NCBI GenBank assembly: GCA_009363875.1
Contig: CM018690.1
Location: 14,725,971 to 14,789,970, forward strand
Length of the DNA stretch: 64,000 nt
Origin: Mikania micrantha
Taxonomy: Eukaryota > Streptophyta > Magnoliopsida > Asterales > Asteraceae
Reading direction: 5' to 3'
The position numbers and the translations under genes are program-made. Shown here in pieces: positions 22,691 through 34,275 of this stretch. Each line of letters opens with the position of its first letter. The first letter of the stretch is position 1. The notes under the pieces are model-generated. The model was not told the DNA's origin. It saw only the letters and a program-made list of their open reading frames with translations, and did not search any database.

Positions 22691-25189
22691 CTAATTTGAC
22701 TTGTTTATGTTGTATAAATAACGAAGATAATGTATGAATATTAATACATCATGTCATAACATTCTTTGTAAACGTTGTATCATATGTCAGTGAAAGTCCT
22801 CGATCTTCTTTGCGATACATACAAAGTGTCCGGCCTTGATCACTTGTTAAAAACCAGGCCGGATGGAAAACAAAAATGCCATAACTACGTATGTTGTTTT
22901 ACGTTAATTGGGTCCTAGTCAAAAATTTGTTGTATGCTATGTGGTATCTAAGGGTTTAACGAACTAAAAAAAAAAAAAACCTAGATTTTTTTTCATTGAT
23001 TACTTAAACACTCTAACGTTGTAAATGCCAAAAATATGTACAAGTCATTAGTGGTCGTCATTGCTTTATGTATCATGTTCAAGTTTAAAAGATTCAAGAA
23101 TGATTGATGGTCCCTCACACTCGTAACTAGGGCAAGAAAAAGACCCAAAAACAACTGAAACTAAAATTGAAAATTCAAGACAAATTGAACCACGACTTGA
23201 AGCAAATGATGTTATGACAATATTAATTTGAATCTTGAAACGGACATGCAAAAATCAACTGGCTCTATCATATCATAATTTTTATTTTTGTTCAAGTGTT
23301 ATTGCATGGGACAAATTAAACTAAATCATTTATTGGTTTTATTATTAATATATTTATTTGTTACTAAATTAAATAAACAAATATCTAGGAGAAAGAAAAC
23401 ATAATAATAAAGTATGAAGTTGATGCTAGAAAATGAGGTGCGGAGAAACTGGAAAAATGTGGTGTAGACAGTAAAGAGTAAAGAAACCCGAAAACGTGAT
23501 TCCGGTAGGTTGTCGGGGTAAAATGGTCAGATGTCAAAGATCCGTATCACACTTCCAGGAGTTGCTTGCTTCATTCTTTCTTTCATTTTGGGTTTTTGGA
23601 GATTATTTAAAATTTTATAGCTAACAAAACATGTTCTATCGTGTTTAACAAGTTAGAGCCGACATGATTAATTCAAATATAAAACATGAAAAAGACTTGT
23701 CTAACACTTGACTTGGTGATTTAATTGTGATAATTCTATGTTTTATGTATAAAAAAATGATAAAGACTACCCTTCTAATTTTTATCATTTTAAGAAAAGT
23801 ATACATAAAATACTTTTTTATTTAACAAGGTTATCATATATTTGTTTTGTTAGCTTTAAATTTATGGTTCAAGATTTTATGCATGAAAATGAAGACTTGG
23901 ATAACTAAAATATGTAATATTTATTACTCTTTATCTTACGATATCAAGATGTGTTTCCATGTTATTTTGTTTATGTATTGAAGGCTTAAATGATCATTTG
24001 ATATATAACTGAGATAAATTTAAAATTATAAATTGTTTATGGAAAATAGGGTTGATGTCATAACTTATTATATTATATTAATAGCACTAGGAAATTAATG
24101 TGGATTTTTTCTATTTTAAATATAGGGATAATATTGTTGTCATGCATGATTCTTGAAGTAATGCATAGTCTAATTCGTTTAAAACTTACTATGTATTGTG
24201 TAATGGGTTAAAAAAACATTTATTATTAGCCTTTTCACAAATGAAATTAGGAAAAACTAGAATTAATAAAAAGAAACGTTTTCCTTAAAAGAATGAGAGT
24301 GATTTAAGCATAAAACAAGTAATGTTTCACATATCATAATTAAGTAATGAGTAAATCATTTGTCACTTATTTACTCCTCTTACTTTTTTTTATTCAATAA
24401 ATAAATTAACAACTTTATTTTTTTGAATTCTTATGCTATTCCATGTATGTTTAATGCTTTAATTTACCTTTCTCGTTTCTTTCCTTTTTTTTTTTCTTCA
24501 TTTAATACATAAAGGTATTTTTTTTGTATTTTCATTTTCTTATTTAGTATCTATCTAATATTTGATTTACTGTTTTTTCTATTTAAGTTATGTGATACGT
24601 AAATTTCTAACTAAATATATATTTAAACATAATAAAAAATAAGAAACAAAACAGACCTACTGATCATACATATTATCTAGTTTAATATGGATTGACGTAA
24701 AATTAATATTATTTAAAACGAAGTTGAATATTTTAAAAACAAGTGATTTCAGGTTCTCATAAATGAGAACAAGGAACATGCGTAGTTGTGAAGGGTTGTA
24801 AATTTGGCTGGCAACTTAATTATCCATGTTGCCTCTTACAAATCTTTCCATAAATGCACATGCATACTTAGCTTCTACATGACATCCTATCAATCGTCAA
24901 ACATCTTTTACCCTTTCATTTCTTCCCACATAGCTAGCTTTGGTTACACTCAATCCCAAATCTTAACCTCTAAATTCATATTATCTAACTGTATTCATGT
25001 GCACACATATATGTTTATTTTTCTTATAGATATTGATTTTATATGCGGTGCATGTATATAATATACATATGTACACTCAATCACGGTCCATTTGCTGTGC
25101 ACGCATATAATGTGTATATATGTGTGGGTTCTCAAGTGGCCAAAGTAAAATTGCTCTAATATTAACGCATATAATGTTAAAAGTGTTGG
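22691..25189. other. Intergenic, nothing recognised
   Basis: 2.5 kb of AT-rich sequence. The short open frames here have no family features and no codon bias. A CTAG-T near 24680 resembles a Helitron end but has no convincing hairpin. Confidence 0.45.
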
Positions 25190-25346
25190 AATGATTAACT
25201 TCAAACGATAAGTTTGAGCTGGGGACTCCTTCGGATTGGCATCGCTATCCCAGTTGAGATAAAGGTAATGTTTGTGTCCATCATTCCCCCCAGACCCTAC
25301 TGAAAAGTAATAATATACAGGGTAAGTTTGTTTGTTTGTATATATG
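25190..25346 (+). mobile_element. Possible SINE fragment (CCAGACCCTAC-type 3' end)
   Basis: The segment ends TTCCCCCCAGACCCTAC, then ATAATATACAGGGTAAG and a TTTG/TTG-rich tail. This resembles the 3' region of common tRNA-derived plant SINEs. The 5' tRNA-like half is not clear and no target duplication was found. Confidence 0.35.
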
Positions 25347-25814
25347 CGTATCAATCACTCTTGCAAGTTGAATTAGAAAATAACTCTAAAAATATGATAA
25401 TAGGATTCAACCAAAGTAAGGTTTTTGATTGTTGGAGGAAGAGTGTAACTCCTGATAGAGACATTGAGGAATATCACAACATTGATCTCAATTGACTATG
25501 GGTTTTACAAGTCGTACCATCCATCTTATTACGCTAATGATTCTACAAACATAAAATTATAATTTAAAATGTTTGTGTGTTTGTAATTTTATATTTTACA
25601 TATTCAAATCAACCAACAACTTCACAATAAGGCTTAAAGTTCCAAAATTTCGAAAGGTATCAAAGTTCAAAACCTAGAATTATACTAAAAAACGACATTG
25701 GTTGATGTACCTTGCAAAACTCTCATCCCTAGATTGCTACTTTCCAAGCTATTTTACGAAATCTTTTCCCTCCCCTTAAACTCAACAACAATTTATTTTC
25801 CCCACTTTAAACTA
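25347..25814. other. Intergenic, nothing recognised
   Basis: AT-rich sequence without a supported feature. Confidence 0.4.
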
Positions 25815-26037
25815 AGGGGTTGTTTGTTTACCTCTTAATAGAACTATTAAGAGGCTAACTCTTAACTGTTCAGCATTTAGTGCGTTTGGTTTGAAATAAA
25901 TTAAGCTCTTAATGATTCAGTTCAGCACTTAACCATTCAGCACCAATACCACACTTAACCGTTTAGCATTCAGATGTGCAACCAAACGGTCTTAATCGGT
26001 TCAGCACTTAATGGTTCAGACCTACTAAATAGCCCCT
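25815..26037. mobile_element. Probable hAT-like MITE (AGGGGNTRTTT ends)
   Basis: The left end reads AAGGGGTTGTTTGTTTACC; the right end, reversed, reads TTAGGGGCTATTTAG. The interior is rich in CAGCACTTAA, TTCAGCA and GTTCAG words in direct and inverted order, plus TTAAGAGG. A clean target duplication was not found, so the boundaries and superfamily are tentative. Confidence 0.5.
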
Positions 26038-27419
26038 AAGTTCTCCTTTCCATTTATCGTCTCACAACATATAATTAAATCGAATCATTTTCTGGCCTTT
26101 TTTGGTTATCTTGTAAAGAATTATCGGCTACAGATTTCAATCGTCTGAAGTAATAGCAACTGGGACCTTTATCTACTTATCAAGTTCAATCGTTGTCTAT
26201 TTTTGTAGCTTTTTCACGAGATTTATGGCATCAGTGTTTAGACAACACAGTCCTAGTTCACTCATAAACTTGATAGAATTTTAATAATAAATATAATTTA
26301 TTATTAATTTTCGACCACAATAATTATTCGTATATGTTACGAATACATTTATTGTAGTTTAGTTTAAGTTCTACCATGTGTAAGGATCACAACGAACTAA
26401 ACGGGGTCCAAAACGGAGCTAAGATGAATGCGATATCGATGCTCAAAGTTGTGTACTTTAAGTGTTTTAACATTAATTTTATAATAAATGTGGGAACGGA
26501 TTCCCACATAGAATTAATGATAAATCATTTGTCAGTTTATAAGTAAAACTGTTATAGGATAATATTCCAATATAACAAGACACATCTAGTGACAGTTAGG
26601 AGGGTGCGAAGCACCCAACGCGCCCAGGCCCGGGACCGGGACCGGGTCCGGGTCCGAGGCCGATGGACATAATGTGGTGTTTTGATGGTGCACTTCGCAC
26701 GCTTGCATCGCCACTAGAGTTGCCTTTATGTTTTTGAACCCCAACGATTCAGTTCAATTCGAATTTCAAAACAGTCATGACAGTTTCAAGTATGCATTAA
26801 ACGAATTAAAACTGACAAAATTGATTGAGATGGTTCAAATGTCAAATTAATGTTGTGACTATTATGACACTTGAATTTGGCTATTTCAAGTGTTTTTCAC
26901 AGTATAAATTCAAAGCTTAGGTGCCTTGATCGATACACTAAGAAAAACCACAAACAACTCTTGGTAATCTTCTGCTAACAATCGAACTTTGCATTTTTTT
27001 TTCTTTCACTTAGGATTTCAGGTGCACGGTTGACTCCAACAGTAAATCTGCTTCGGTTGTTGTATCATGGGAGACAGACGGGTTTGACCTGGGTGACCCG
27101 AAATCTGTTTTTAGCGACCTCTATTGAACATAAATCATCAGCCTCCATCCTTGCATCTTTGTGTACTTTGATTTGCAATTTGTAGTTCTTTTACATTGTA
27201 TTGTAATTTGATCTGCTGAATAATACATTTCTATTTCTTCTTTTTATGAATGATGTTACTACAAAATTCATGGATAATCACTTTATTTCTTCTAATAATA
27301 TTAAATACTCTCTTTTTTTTTTCAATCTCATATTTTTGAAAAACAAATTCATTACCATTTATTAATTCTAAATTTAAATTCATTACCTTTTAATATTATT
27401 CATAGTGATTTATGAACCT
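26038..27419. other. Intergenic, with a GC-rich island at 26602-26680
   Basis: Mostly AT-rich. At 26602-26616 there is a perfect hairpin, GGGTGCGAAGCACCC, followed by repeated CGGGACC and GGGTCCG words. A TATAAATTC-containing stretch near 26904 and a pyrimidine-rich stretch near 27000 could belong to an old LTR, but I could not fix LTR ends or a target duplication. Confidence 0.35.
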
Positions 27420-27894
27420 CCTTATGCCTAATTCGTAAGGCCACTAATATTCAATTTTATTTTTGTATGACAAGACCAATTATTAATGAACATACCTTTC
27501 ACCTCTAAAATCAGGAGTCATCTTCAACATCACTTAATTTCATTTTAGTTAAAAATCAATTCGAACGCCAAATCAAGAACTTGCAATTTAATTGATAATG
27601 ACATCAAATACGACAATAATTCATTTAAAGATTTCTGCATGCACCAGGCATGGAATTTAGCTTTTTTTGGTCCACACACCTCTTTCAGAAACAGTAAAAC
27701 CAAGAGGAAAACAACAATTTATTAACAATGCTATAGGTAAAGTTCTCGCTTAATCATTTCTCCCCACCTCCTATTGGCTCTACGCTTTACAAATTGCCAC
27801 CAACCTTCTTATTATTTTACTTGCAAAAACAATGTCCTATCAAACTCCCTCTTATCTCCTCTTACAAAGTCCCTAGTGAACCTTGTATGAATAT
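27420..27894 (+). pseudogene. Ty1-copia remnant, part 1: integrase end to start of RT region
   Basis: Conceptual translation of 27540-27830 shows degenerate copia integrase similarity: a DN..YDNNSFK segment, then PHTSFRNSKTKRK (family pattern PHTSxQNGxAERK), then a decayed LLA..PP..W-like stretch and the ATYLLN region. It leads into the region that precedes RT (VPSEPCMN). Many stops and frameshifts are present. The coding line resumes at 31807, after the Ty3 insertion. The left edge is approximate because decay hides it. Confidence 0.7.
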
Positions 27895-28417
27895 TGTTAA
27901 ATCCGTGACCTTCAAAGAGTTACACAAGTGGAAGTTGACACAAACACAACAAGAAGAGAGTTATCAATGCTAAGTGGGAAATGTCCCTACAAAATATCTT
28001 ACTACAAAAGACTCTTTCTTCCTCCTTACACCGAATTCAATTCTTCTTTCGTGAGGTGGTTCATGGTTCATTCAATGCCCCGTTCCTTCCAAGTCCTTCT
28101 CCCTTTATGCAACCTCCGGCCCTTTGTCCTCTTTCCCCCCGTCCCATCCTTCTTTGATGATGGATGTTTTTTCTTCTTATCCGGTTGGTTTCTACCCATC
28201 GGACCAAGATCGGATATGTTGTTTCCTTAGCTTCGACCAGCATTCTTACGGCTTCATGCAATCTTGGCATTAAATGCTCCATAACCAGCATTAAATGCTC
28301 CTTGCTTTGCATTTAATGCTTCGCTTCCATCAAAGGTGACGAGCCATCATTTATTTTATATTTACCCTCCATGTCATTGTACATGTTCAATTATTTTATT
28401 GCTAGTAATACTCTTCA
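27895..28417 (-). repeat. 3' LTR of the Tat-like element, 523 bp
   Basis: Matches 31306-31806 but is 22 bp longer, mainly because of an extra copy of an ATAACCAGCATTAAATGCTCC-like block near 28280. Confidence 0.9.
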
Positions 28418-29006
28418 AGTCCCCCCAGTTCGACTAGTACAAGCGGGTGACTGTTCCTAGGTGAACTTATATTTCACAGCCCTCACCAAGCACTTTTCAA
28501 TATTCGTTCATTGCTTTGTTGTTCCTGCTCTTCCGCCCTTTGTTGTTTTTTTTTTGTATTAGGGCGGTTAGGGAGATAGCGGTTGATTTTCAATTATTTC
28601 GGGCTAGCCGTGCAAACTGGGCTTTCCTTGCCTGGGCCCCCGTGTAGTTTCCATTTTTTTTGAATATAGGAGCTTGAGTGACGGTTGCACGGTGCACGAG
28701 GATTTGATATTTCATTATTGCGTCGTTCACTTCTCTGATTAATAGTTTTCGCCGGTTCTGTTGTCTTTTCCGAAGGTCAATACTCAGGTGAGGTTTTCTC
28801 CCTTGTTAGATATGATTGATAGGCAAGGGTTAGTATATGTCACAGTTGTGATGTCGGCGGAGGACGTGCAAGCCTTCTGTCGGGAGTACCGCATTCTGAC
28901 GCACCTTCGGCCGCGTGCTCCTGGCAGGGGTGAAACGGCGGTTTGTCGGTTGGGTACTGAACTTCCCGCGCGATTCCCGCTAATAAAGGTTTCCTTGTTT
29001 CTTCTA
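28418..29006 (-). other. 3' non-coding interior of the Tat-like element
   Basis: Between the protease-side reading frame and the 3' LTR there is about 590 bp with no recognisable Pol domain. Some frames are open but show no family motifs. The edge facing the LTR carries the GGGGGGACT purine tract (28418-28430). Confidence 0.5.
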
Positions 29007-31250
29007 CTACGCCTTTCCTCTTTCTGTCCCCATACTCCGCCTTTTTTTCTTAACAGGTTTGCAGCTTGCACGAGCGTCGATTCTGTGTTCTGCTTGACTT
29101 CTAGGAATTCCCCACATGTCTCGTGGTACCCATGCGAAGATGTCATAGTTTCGAATGAGCAATTCTTTTAACGTTGTTTTACATTTATTACTTAAGTAAG
29201 ATCCCACCTTGACCGTGGTGTTAGGATATTCGTCATTTAAGATCCATTCTTCTATTTCTGATGATTTCGGGACTGTATTTTGGGCTAGAGAGGAGACTAT
29301 TCCGGATGAGGAACTTACAATTGCAATTCCTCCAGACGTAGGGAACTTCATGGCGTCGTGCGTAATTGACACTATTTCTCGAAGTGCTTTGATTCCCGGT
29401 CTTCCCAAGATAGCGTTGTATTTGGATGGCGCTCTTATGATGTAGAATGTAAGGTAGATCATCCTCCGGGTGCTTCCTTCTCCGACGGTGAAGGGTAGGG
29501 TTACTTTTCCCAGTGATTGTGCGGTTTCTCTCGAGAATCCCATCATCATGGAGCTATCTTCCCACCAAAGGCTTTGGACATCGGAGTCTAGTCTTCGGTT
29601 TCATATTCGCTTCCTTCGTCGACGTGGATAGGCCACGCGGTGGCCTGCGATATCAGCTGCTATGTTGAGGGGTGCTTCCTACACTTCCCAATGTTTCAAG
29701 GGTGGGAAGGTGATGGAGCATTCCAACCATGGGGGTGGTTTTTCTTTTGACGGCTTTGCTCTTTTATTGTTCTTACTTCCTTCGTTAGGATACCTCCAGA
29801 TCATGTCCACATATGATTTGCGTTTCTCGGTTTCTTCTCCCCGTGCTGGTTCTTTTCCTTTGGTGGAGGCTGCACCGATCTCTTTGACTAGGTGTGACAA
29901 TTCTCCGGACTTTACTGCCGCCTCGATCTCCTTACGCAGGTGTATGCAGTCATCTGTCTTGTGGCCGTGGCACTTGTGGAATTCACAGTATTCATCTGGG
30001 TTGGCACGGGAGGCATTCCACAAGGGTTGCGGTTTTTGGAAAAAAAATTGTCTTTTTCAGTCGCTAGTATTTCGCTAGGTGACTTGGTGAGGGGAGTAAA
30101 TTTTTCTTGGTATGGCTTTTGAGGAGGTTTATACGGGGTAAATGAAGGTTTTCCTCTTTCCGTTTGAGGTATCTCTCTAGCGAAATACGGGGTTGATCTC
30201 ACTGGACCATCACTTCCATCTCTTGCCCTATAGGGACTCGCTCCCTTCTTTTGGTCCTATTTCCTAGCCCTGAGGCTTGTGTCTTCCCCCCTTACGAAAG
30301 CCCACACTTTGTCCATGAGGCTGTCGAAGGTTGTAGGGAAGTCCTCCCCTAGTTTTTCACACAACTGAGGCTGTGTGACTCCATTTATGAAACTACTCAT
30401 TTTCATTACCTTCGGTACCCCTTGTATTTGCATGTTCTTTGTGATGAACCTCTCCATGAATTGCTCTACCTTCTCTTCGTCCCTACACCGTATGTGAAGT
30501 ATTTCGTTAGGGTTTTTAATGGCATTTTTCTTTTGGTTGAACTGTTTTAAAAACTTATCCTTGAGTTCCTCATAGTTGTCTATGCTTCCCGGTGGGAGGC
30601 TATCGAACCACAAGCGCTCGTCACTTGTGAGGGTCTGAACTAACATGTGGCACCATGTTGTGAAGTTTCATCTCCCTACCTTGCATGCCCCCGCAAACGC
30701 GTGCAGGTGGTCGTCTGGGTCGCTCGAGCCGTCATACTTTCCAACATTCAGCGGAACTTTGAGTTTTTATGGGGAGTGGGGCTTCAGCAATTCTTTTCGT
30801 GAACTTTGATATGTCGGTAAAGTTGGTGGGGTGGTATCGCTGCAGCAGGGAGTCTTAACTTTCGCTATATTTTACCTGGACCGGTTCGTCTGACTCGTTC
30901 CTTGCTAGCTCCTTCCTACTTCGAATGGCTTCCAAAAGCGTGGTTAACAGCTCATCTACAGGTGTGCCTTCTCTCACCGGGACTTTAGGGTTGTCTTCGA
31001 TAAATGTCAACCGGGTCTGGACATCCTTTAACTTTTCCACCTTTTCTATTTCTTCCAGCTGGGCCCTTAGCGCTGTTCTGTGGCTGCGTACGAATTCGGG
31101 CGTAATTTTTAACCGTCCGGCTTCTTCTTCATCCGAATCCTCCGTGATCACTAGGCGTCCAGGTTTGTCATTCCAGACAGGTAGGGATGCGCAGAGACGG
31201 GGCTGTAGCCACATTTGAATCGGTGGGGGTCTGAGAGGGATCTGACATGG
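29007..31250 (-). pseudogene. gag: gag-protease remnant of the Tat-like element
   Basis: Several open pieces in different frames read in order toward lower coordinates. An N-terminal gag piece starts MSDPSQTP near 31249 and continues frameshifted in 31214-30855. The gag core is 30646-30257 (LTSDERLWFDSLPPGSI, then FLKQFNQKK). Next is a linker at 30202-29912, then a zinc-knuckle-like stretch in 30023-29679 (CEFHKCHGHKTDDC, the Tat pattern). Then 29549-29007 shows the end of the protease (YNAILGRPGIKALR) and the pre-RT stretch (DIFAWVPRDMWGIP, then PVKKKRRSMGTER). The frame stops matching just where the RT core should begin. Frameshifts and stops separate the pieces, so no functional Gag is expected from this copy. 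Confidence 0.8.
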
Positions 31251-31288
31251 GTTTCCTTCTTAGCACCAAGAGATGAGACAACGGGGTC

Positions 31289-31304
31289 CCACGGATGGCG
31301 CCAA
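31289..31304 (-). other. Primer-binding site of the Tat-like element
   Basis: In element orientation the sequence after the 5' LTR is TTTGGCGCCATCCGTGGG. TGGCGCC starts are typical of Tat-type Ty3 elements (tRNA assignment not certain). Confidence 0.65.
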
Positions 31305-31305
31305 A

Positions 31306-31806
31306 TGTTAAATCCTTGACCTTCAAAGAGTTACATAAGTGGAAGTTCACACAGACACAACAAGGAGAGAGTTATCAATGCTAAGTGGGAAATGTCCCTA
31401 CAGAATATCTTCCTACAAAAGACTCTTACTTCCTCCTTACACCGAATTCAATTCTTCTTTCATGAGGTGGTTCATGGTTCATTCAATGCTTTGTTCCTTC
31501 CAAGTCCTTCTCCCTTTATGCAACCTCCAGCCCTTTGTCCTCTTTCCCCTGTCCCATCCTTCTTTGATGATGGATGTCTTTTCTTCTTTTCCGGTTGGTT
31601 TCTACCCATCGAACCAAGATCGGGTCTGCTGTTTCCTTAGCTTCGACCAGCATTCTTACGGCTTCATGCAATCTTGGCATTAAATGCTCCTTGCATTGCA
31701 TTTAATGCTTCGTTTCCATCAAAGGTGACGAGCCATCATTTGTTTTATATTTACCCTCCATGCCATTGTACATATTCAATTATTTTATTGCTAGTAATAC
31801 TCTTCA
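31306..31806 (-). repeat. 5' LTR of the Tat-like element, 501 bp
   Basis: Pair of 27895-28417, with scattered substitutions by eye and one 21-22-bp indel. Older than the Tekay insertion. Confidence 0.9.
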
Positions 31807-31848
31807 AATATCATTAGGAGCATGTGGATTGTACAACATAAATTTAAC
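31807..31848 (+). pseudogene. Ty1-copia remnant, part 2: fragment between two insertions
   Basis: These 42 bp lie between the Tat-like element and the MITE. They encode the SMWIVQHKF-like segment that opens copia reverse transcriptase (family pattern MW.F.HKF). They join 27894 on the left and 32399 on the right once both insertions and their duplicated target bases are set aside. Confidence 0.75.
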
Positions 31849-32390
31849 TAGGGGTGTAAACGAACCAAGGCAGCTCGTGAAATGCTCGAGATCGGATCGG
31901 TAAAAAGCTCGAACGAGCCGAGCCTTAACGAGCCCGAGCCCGAGCTCGAGCCCAAAAGTGTGGCTCGTTTAGTTATCGAGCCCGAGCTCGAGCTTTACTT
32001 AACGAGCTCGAGCCGGCTCGCGAGCCTTAACGAGCTTTATGTTTATATAATTTTTATTTATTATATTAAGTGTTTATTTATAAAATTAATTATTTTTATA
32101 TATAAAATTATGATAAATATATTTAAATTAAATATTTTATGTTAAATTTATAAAATATAGTTATAAATATAATTAAATTAGTAATTAAAGAAAATAAATT
32201 AAATAAATAAAATCTAAACGAGCCGAGCCGAGCCGAGCTCGAGCCTAAAAATTCTTTAACGAGCCGAGCTCGAGCTCGAGCCCTAATTTACCTTAACGAG
32301 CCGAGCTCGAGCTCGAGCCTTAATTTTTCTAAACGAGCCGAGCTCGAGCCTTAACGAGCTCGGGATCGGCTCGGCTCGTTTACACCCCTA
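31849..32390. mobile_element. hAT-type MITE filled with GAGCTCGAGC repeats
   Basis: The ends are TAGGGGTGTAAACGA and TCGTTTACACCCCTA, a perfect 15-bp terminal inverted repeat. The flanks are AATTTAAC at 31841-31848 and 32391-32398, an 8-bp duplication typical of hAT. Both halves of the 542-bp interior are packed with CGAGCTCGAGCC, AACGAGCC and GGCTCG words; the centre is AT-rich. There is no transposase. The element interrupts the copia reverse transcriptase remnant. Confidence 0.93.
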
Positions 32391-33300
32391 AATTTAACCA
32401 TGATCGCTCCTTTGCACATTACAAGGCTCATCTTATTTGTGATGACAAGTTTTAACTCATTGGAGTTAATTACGAAGAGACATTTACCCCCGTTGCAAGC
32501 TAACATTGATACGAGTCATGCTCAACATCGTCTTAGCAAACTCTTGGCCTTCACCAGCTAGATGTAAAAAGTGATTTCCTTTATCTTCACTTCTCAAAAA
32601 CCATCTACATGCATCAGCCCATGTGATTGAAGGAACAATCTTGACTAGGTTATGTTTTTTAGCTCAAGAAGTCTCTTTATGGTCTCGAACAGGCCGCAAG
32701 AGCATGGTACCAATGATTCACATATTATGTTCACGTGTTCGGTTTCTCACATAGTATATGTGACCAAACTTTGTTCATTTACATGTAGGGAAGTAATAAA
32801 AATTTTATTGTAATATACCACATCAATTGGAGAATATAACAAAAACTTCTTTATAAAGATGTGGATATCTTTACTATCAATGCACCTTTTGATGCGCTCA
32901 TTCAAGGTTGTTACATATATAAATTTTTGATCTTCTAAATATCAAACATTATTTCGTCCAAGTGTAGGGACAGAGCACAGAGGGGTTGCTAATGTAGTTG
33001 TCTAACATTGTTGGCCATGCAACTTCCTGTTGGAACTTTGTTGTCCTCCTACAAACGCCTCCATTTTCTACTATGAAAACGGACCAAATTCATGAAACTT
33101 GACATTTATTTTGTTAGAGAGAAAGTCCAACGCAGTCTTATTTGCGTTCTTCATGTCTCCTCTTTACATTAAACAATGGATATTTTACTAAAGGTCTCCC
33201 TCAAGTACGCTTTATTTGAAAACTTCCGCTTCAATTCACTCTTAGCATCTTCTCTCCTCCCGCTTCAACTCTCTGTGTATAATAGAGCCGTATATATGTT
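32391..33300 (+). pseudogene. Ty1-copia remnant, part 3: RT and RNase H
   Basis: Translation with frame changes shows copia RT landmarks: HYKAHL (family RYKARL), NYEETFTPVAS (family Y.ETFSPV), HQLDVKSDFL (family QLDV.NAFL), YMHQP, then KKSLYGLEQAARAWYQ (family KSLYGLKQAPRAW). The YVDD core is missing. RNase H landmarks follow near 32985-33240: GVANVV, CNFLLELC, YYENG (family CDN) and a decayed THIFTKxLP-like segment. Multiple stops show a long-dead element. Confidence 0.8.
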
Positions 33301-33509
33301 TAGGTAGAGTTGCATTTTTTTCCATTGTGTTATTAACATAGAGTTATTATCCATACATTCTTTAATAAAAATCACTTAATTTTGAGCAAGTAATATAATA
33401 CTTGTTTTTTAAATGTACTTTAAACAAATTAAATTTTGGCAACAATCTCCAACGATAACTTCAATCCTTCTATTTTTAAATCGACAATGAGGTTTTCAGT
33501 TAAAAGTAA
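33301..33509. other. Intergenic or copia 3' flank
   Basis: AT-rich. It could include the decayed 3' LTR of the copia element, but no partner LTR could be aligned. Confidence 0.3.
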
Positions 33510-34275
33510 TCTTACTACACGAATAAACAAACATGTATTTTATCACTTGTCATATTACTACTCATTATTGTCACATGTCAATTTCTAATCAAATTTATTT
33601 AATCTCTTATATTAAATAAATATATTCTCTTTCTTATTAAATAATTATAATATTAATAACTAATAATATTATTGGTCTTTTTATTATAAAACACATTTAA
33701 AAAAGTTTATAAAATATGAAATTTATTTAATATTAACTTTTTTAAATAAGAAATATTTTATTTAAAAAAAATAAAGTTATATAAAAAAACAAGTTTTCTT
33801 TATAAATGATTTTTTTATAAAAAAAATAAATAAGCCATAGACTATAGTTTTAAACAATAATATTTTTATAAACCAATGACGTTTTTTTAATTTATTTATA
33901 AAACAAGATAAAAAATAATAGAGAAAATTACACTTTTGTTCCTTATGTTTAAAGTTATTTTTAATTTAAGTCGTTTAAATTTAATAATTACTTAAATTGT
34001 ATTTTACCTTCTTGATTTTCAAAAGTTATTTTTGATAAAATACAAACTGAAGTTTTAATATCAATTAGTTCAAAGATTGCTACAAATCAAAAGATCATAT
34101 ATTATTTGTATAGCTATTAAAGTTTTTAATTATTGTTTATTACTTAAAGTATTCATTAATATATAAATTAATCGTTTTATCTTAAAATATCATTTTATAA
34201 TTTTTAAATTTTCTTGCTAACTATTTAATATTTTATAATAAATCAGTGTAATACATGGGCAATAGTATAATTAAA
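33510..34275 (+). mobile_element. Degenerate Helitron-like element
   Basis: It resembles 3282-4075 along most of its length: CACTTGTCA near the start, the AAAGTTTATAAAATATGAAA block, the TTTTAATATCAATTRGT block and a GTGTAATACATGGGCAATA end. The terminal CTAG has decayed to a GTAT-like end and the 5' end is not sharp. Confidence 0.55.

Larger units (their letters stand above)
27895..31806 (-). mobile_element. Non-autonomous Ty3 (Tat-like) retrotransposon, 3.9 kb
   Basis: LTRs at 27895-28417 and 31306-31806 share sequence throughout and start TGTTAAATCC on the plus strand and end CTCTTCA. The element is flanked by the 5-bp duplication AATAT (27890-27894 and 31807-31811). In element orientation a PBS starting TGGCGCCATCCGTGGG follows the 5' LTR and a GGGGGGACT purine tract precedes the 3' LTR. 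The 2.9-kb interior has only gag, protease-side sequence and a stretch leading up to RT; RT, RNase H and integrase are absent. It lies inside the decayed copia element. Confidence 0.92.

Noticed and set aside
26270..27060. Solo LTR of a copia element
   Set aside because: A plausible TG start and CA end were found but no matching 5-bp duplication; ends remain arbitrary.
28761..29171. 136-codon plus-strand frame in the Tat-like element
   Set aside because: Antisense to the protease-side remnant and 3' interior; no domain.
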